A stretch of DNA of 8,784 nucleotides from Methanobacteriota archaeon (GTDB taxonomy: Archaea > Halobacteriota > Methanomicrobia > Methanomicrobiales > Methanoculleaceae), in contig JAEWMO010000145.1 in NCBI GenBank assembly GCA_023457135.1, positions 1 to 8,784 on the forward strand. The letters are read 5' to 3'. Both the position numbers and the translations under genes were made by a program. How positions within the stretch are numbered: position 1 is the stretch's first letter; the number at the start of each line of letters is the position of its first letter. The notes under the pieces are model-generated. The model was not told where the DNA came from. It saw nothing but the letters and a program-made list of their open reading frames with translations, and did no database searches. This document shows positions 6,481 through 8,784 of this stretch, one piece after another.

Positions 6481-8316
6481 ATGGAAGATACAGAAGATAC
6501 GATTGTCTACCGCCTCGGAGCGAACTGTGATCTCGACGAGGTGGAGGAAGGAAAGATGTACCTCGGACGGGTGCAGGGTTTTGCCCCGTTCGGCGTCTTT
6601 GTCCAGTTAAACGACCGGGTCAAGGGACTTGTCCACAAGAGCAACGTGAAGGTGCAGCACACGGAGCGTGACCCGATCATCGTTCACGTCCTGCAGATCC
6701 GGAGCAACGGCAACATCGACCTTGAAGAGGTTACGCCGACCGTCTACCAGACCCGGAACGTGACCAAGAAGACGACGAGCGTGCTGATCGCCGATCTCGG
6801 AAAGAAGATCGGCAGGACGGTCCTGGTCGAGGGCGAGGTTGCCCAGATCAAGCAGACGTCCGGCCCGACGATCTTCACGATCGTGGACGAGTCCGGCACC
6901 GCGAACGCGGCCGCGTTCATCGAGGCAGGGGTCCGCGCCTACCCTGAGGTCAAACTCGGAGATCTCATCGCCCTTACGGGCGAGGTGATGCAGCGCAACA
7001 ACCAGCTCCAGATCGAGGTCGGGTCCATGTCGGTCCTGGAGCCGGAAGACGTAGCCCGGGTCAGGGCACGTATCGATGCGGCTCTCGATGCACGTGCCGA
7101 GCCGCCGGAGATCCCGTTCCTCGTGGAGAGCGAGGTTCTTGAAGCCCTCCGCCCGCAGATGCGCCAGGTAGCAAAGGAGATAAGGAAGGCGGTCCTGACC
7201 GCACGGCCGATCATTCTCCGGCACCACGCGGACGCGGACGGCATCTGCGCCGCCGTTGCCATCGAGCAGGCGGTTACCGCACTCCTCCGGGAGAGCGGGG
7301 GAGATTTCGACGCCGAGTATTTCCTCTTCAAGCGCTCTCCGTCAAAAGCCCCGTTCTACGAGATCGAGGACATCACACGGGATCTCGACTTTGCCCTCAA
7401 GGACAACATCCGTTACGGGCAGAAGATGCCGATGATCCTCCTGATGGACAACGGGTCCACCGAGGAGGATATGCCGTCGCTGAAGGTGACCCGGATCTTC
7501 GGTCTCCCGGTGATGGTCGTGGACCACCACCACCCCGACGAGATCGTGGACGACTACCTGATCGGGCACGTCAATCCCTACCACGTGGGCGGCGATTACG
7601 GCATCACGGCCGGGATGCTGGGCACCGAGGTTGCCCGTCTGGTCAACCCGACGGTCGAGGACCAGATCAAGCACCTGCCGGCGATCGCAGGGGTCGGGGA
7701 CCGGAGCGAAGCGCCGGAACGTGCGAAGTATCTTGCCCTCGCGGCGCCCGAATACTCGGAGGACGACTGCAAGGATATCGCGCTCGCGCTGGATTACGAG
7801 CAGTTCTGGCTCCGGTTCAGCGATGGAAGAGAGATCATCAAGGACATCCTGAACCTCTCCGGCAACCCCGACCGCCACAAGCAGTTTGTCAACCTGCTGG
7901 TCGAGGAAGCGAACCACGCGATCGCGGAGCAGCTCGAGGCCATCATGCCCCACGTGGAGAGCCGGATGCTGCCGAATGGTGCTCATCTCTTCATGCTTGA
8001 CGTGGAGATATTCGCCCACCGGTTCACGTTCCCGCCGCCCGGAAAGACATCGGGCGAGGTGCACGATCGGCTGGTCAAAGCCCACCCGGGTGAGCCTGTC
8101 GTGACGATCGGGTTCGGGCCGGACTTTGCCGTCCTGCGTTCCCGCGGCGTCATGATGAACATACCCCGGATGGTGCGTGAACTCCATGCCGAGATCACCG
8201 GCGGCGGCGTAAGCGGCGGTGGCCACCTTGTCGTCGGGAGCATCAAGTTCGTGGAAGGAATGCGCGAGACCGTGGTCGAGAGCCTGATCAAGAAGATTGG
8301 TGAAGCGCCAATCTGA
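6481..8316 (+). CDS. Archaeal RecJ-like DHH-DHHA1 phosphoesterase with N-terminal S1 and OB-fold domains
   Basis: 611 residues. An S1-like RNA-binding domain (about 22-84; YLGRVQGFAPFGVFVQL) is followed by an OB fold (about 112-187; VLVEGEVAQIKQTSGPTIFTIVDE). The DHH catalytic domain has motif I RHHADADG (247-254), motif II LMDNGST (D323), motif III VVDHHHPDE (346-354) and motif IV GVGDRSE (404-410). The DHHA1 domain ends in SGGGH (578-582). All metal ligands expected for a Mn2+-dependent phosphoesterase are present. Related COG1107 proteins are RecJ-like nucleases, some with an N-terminal DnaJ-type zinc finger; no such finger is visible here. Processing of single-stranded DNA or RNA is likely, and hydrolysis of short oligonucleotides or cyclic dinucleotides is possible. 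AGGAG at 6469-6473, 7 bases before the ATG, is a strong ribosome binding site. It is the last gene of the operon. Confidence 0.92.
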   Translation: MEDTEDTIVYRLGANCDLDEVEEGKMYLGRVQGFAPFGVFVQLNDRVKGLVHKSNVKVQHTERDPIIVHVLQIRSNGNIDLEEVTPTVYQTRNVTKKTTSVLIADLGKKIGRTVLVEGEVAQIKQTSGPTIFTIVDESGTANAAAFIEAGVRAYPEVKLGDLIALTGEVMQRNNQLQIEVGSMSVLEPEDVARVRARIDAALDARAEPPEIPFLVESEVLEALRPQMRQVAKEIRKAVLTARPIILRHHADADGICAAVAIEQAVTALLRESGGDFDAEYFLFKRSPSKAPFYEIEDITRDLDFALKDNIRYGQKMPMILLMDNGSTEEDMPSLKVTRIFGLPVMVVDHHHPDEIVDDYLIGHVNPYHVGGDYGITAGMLGTEVARLVNPTVEDQIKHLPAIAGVGDRSEAPERAKYLALAAPEYSEDDCKDIALALDYEQFWLRFSDGREIIKDILNLSGNPDRHKQFVNLLVEEANHAIAEQLEAIMPHVESRMLPNGAHLFMLDVEIFAHRFTFPPPGKTSGEVHDRLVKAHPGEPVVTIGFGPDFAVLRSRGVMMNIPRMVRELHAEITGGGVSGGGHLVVGSIKFVEGMRETVVESLIKKIGEAPI

Positions 8317-8340
8317 TTGCTATTTCTTTCTCACCCCTTT
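8317..8340 (+). terminator. Pyrimidine-rich tract after the operon, possible archaeal terminator
   Basis: Directly after the stop of the DHH gene the DNA switches to a T- and C-rich run (TTGCTATTTCTTTCT from 8317). Archaeal termination often needs only T-rich tracts, and a short inverted repeat CACCC/GGGTG (8332-8336, 8344-8348) follows. No long uninterrupted T run is present, so this is weak. The hairpin plus five T at 8497-8540 is an alternative end for the operon. Confidence 0.35.
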
Positions 8341-8451
8341 CACGGGTGTTCTGTGACCCTCCGGCAGGGCCTGGCGCCGGGGCGATCCCGGTGGCCTGAG
8401 GGGTCCGCACTGCGCCGGCACATAGGGGCATACTCTCTCATCCACGTTTCT

Positions 8452-8486
8452 CCGGAGATGATCTGCGGCTCGATAACGATCTCCGG
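8452..8486. repeat. Inverted repeat CCGGAGAT-N19-ATCTCCGG in the non-coding gap
   Basis: Perfect 8-base arms lie at 8452-8459 and 8479-8486. They sit in the 271-bp gap (8317-8587), which otherwise shows no convincing gene. The repeat could be an RNA hairpin or a paired binding site upstream of the promoter at about 8553. Without comparison to relatives it may be chance. Confidence 0.35.
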
Positions 8487-8496
8487 TATCGCCGCC

Positions 8497-8540
8497 CTGC
8501 AGGTCGGGCGCCGGCGGGGTTACCCGACGTTGCAGTTTTT
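8497..8540 (+). terminator. Hairpin followed by TTTTT, intrinsic-terminator-like
   Basis: The arms are CTGCA (8497-8501) with TGCAG (8531-8535) and GTCGGG (8503-8508) with CCCGAC (8523-8528). They give an 11-bp stem with a small internal loop and a 14-base GC-rich apical loop, followed at once by five T (8536-8540). It ends about 10 bases before the TATA element of the next gene and would insulate that gene from operon read-through. It could instead end a small RNA transcribed from the gap. Archaeal terminators depend mainly on the T run, so the function is inferred. Confidence 0.4.
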
Positions 8541-8546
8541 ATGGCG

Positions 8547-8561
8547 ACCGAAATATAAAAG
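8547..8561 (+). promoter_or_regulatory. Core promoter (BRE plus TATA box) of the exported-protein gene
   Basis: ACCGAAATATAAAAG is a near-ideal archaeal BRE and TATA arrangement (TATAAAA at 8554-8560). Transcription would be expected to start roughly 25 bases further on, around 8580, close to the ribosome binding site AGGAG (8578-8582) that lies 5 bases before ATG 8588. Of the promoters in this window it is the most convincing. Confidence 0.65.
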
Positions 8562-8587
8562 TGGGTGTATGATAAACAGGAGCCTTC

Positions 8588-8784
8588 ATGGCAGGAAATC
8601 GATTGATCTGGAGAGGGCTCCTGGTCGTGCTGCTTGTGGCAGCAGTGGCCGCTGTGCAACCCGTTGCGGCCCAGACCGCGGCATCCGCGGAACCCATGAC
8701 CTGGACCCTCCCCCCGACACCTCCCACGCTCCCGGTGGAAGAGACGCCGGTTGAGACCGATGAGGTGACTCCGGTCGAGACCGA
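8588..8784 (+). CDS. Exported Thr/Pro/Glu/Val-rich repeat protein, N-terminal part
   Basis: The frame is open from ATG 8588 to the right edge (65 complete codons), so only the N-terminus is seen. Residues 1-28 form a clear Sec signal peptide: R5 and R9, a hydrophobic core at about 10-23 (LLVVLLVAAVAAV), and a likely cleavage after VAA (28/29). The mature part is low-complexity, rich in Pro, Thr, Glu and Val, with TPVETDEV repeating every 8 residues from residue 53. Such segments often serve as extended, possibly glycosylated, linkers in archaeal surface proteins. The catalytic or binding domain, if any, is beyond the window. The start is well supported by AGGAG at 8578-8582 and the strong upstream TATA box. 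Family unknown. Confidence 0.75.
   Translation, partial: MAGNRLIWRGLLVVLLVAAVAAVQPVAAQTAASAEPMTWTLPPTPPTLPVEETPVETDEVTPVET
8744..8784 (+). repeat. 24-bp period tandem repeat encoding TPVETDEV
   Basis: Two near-identical 17-base segments (8744-8760 and 8768-8784) differ at two positions and are spaced exactly 24 bases apart, so each unit is eight codons. A weaker related unit (LPVEE) precedes them. The repeat probably continues beyond the right edge; its total copy number cannot be seen here. Confidence 0.6.

Noticed and set aside
7342..8226. Reverse-strand frame of 294 codons inside the DHH gene
   Set aside because: It is antisense to the catalytic domain; the His/Asp/Val-rich sequence is the mirror of DHH motifs.
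8317..8754. Forward frame of 145 codons starting with TTG right after the operon
   Set aside because: It crosses the terminator-like hairpin and the strong TATA box and overlaps the signal-peptide gene in another frame; its sequence has no protein-like character.
1..8784. CRISPR array, insertion sequence, tRNA or rRNA gene
   Set aside because: No regularly spaced repeats, transposase-like protein, terminal repeats, cloverleaf or rRNA-like stretch was seen.

Overview
The window looks like chromosomal DNA from a methanogenic archaeon of the order Methanomicrobiales, most like Methanoculleus. This rests on high G+C coding DNA with AT-rich promoter islands, on archaeal families (an archaeal-length ThiC-like enzyme, a UPF0200 nucleotide kinase, a PhoU/TrkA-C protein, an archaeal RecJ-like DHH protein), and on archaeal-style TATA elements. 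I see no rRNA, tRNA, CRISPR array, insertion sequence or phage gene. The genus is inferred from general resemblance and was not searched.

Left part (1-1606): a ThiC-family gene runs leftward off the edge. It is divergent from a rightward radical-SAM gene of the anaerobic ribonucleotide reductase activase type (NrdG-like). The 166 bp between them holds two clear inverted repeats and candidate TATA elements for both directions. The visible ThiC sequence departs from the standard motif at several conserved places, so a paralogue such as the 5-hydroxybenzimidazole synthase BzaF is a real alternative.

Middle part (1607-8316): a 147 bp gap with several palindromes, including a perfect 16-bp one, precedes six rightward genes that overlap or lie within about 30 bp of each other and probably form one operon. 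In order they are a UPF0200 P-loop nucleotide kinase, a TIM-barrel sugar-phosphate isomerase/endonuclease IV-like protein, ribonuclease Z, a duplicated MgtE-type divalent cation transporter core, a duplicated PhoU-like/TrkA-C (RCK_C) regulatory protein, and an S1-OB-DHH-DHHA1 RecJ-like phosphoesterase. RNase Z and the RecJ-like protein suggest nucleic acid processing. The MgtE and PhoU/TrkA-C pair looks like a split transporter, with pore and cytoplasmic ligand-sensing modules on separate chains and each module duplicated in tandem.

Right part (8317-8784): a 271 bp non-coding stretch holds a pyrimidine-rich tract after the operon, an 8-bp inverted repeat, and a hairpin followed by five T that resembles an intrinsic terminator. 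Next come a strong TATA element and ribosome binding site, then the start of an exported protein. That protein has a signal peptide and a Thr/Pro/Glu/Val-rich 8-residue repeat, and it runs off the right edge.

The most interesting candidate system is the transporter/regulator pair followed directly by a DHH-DHHA1 phosphoesterase. RCK_C domains in other organisms can bind cyclic di-AMP, and DHH-DHHA1 enzymes can degrade it. A nucleotide-controlled cation transport module is therefore a testable but unproven reading.
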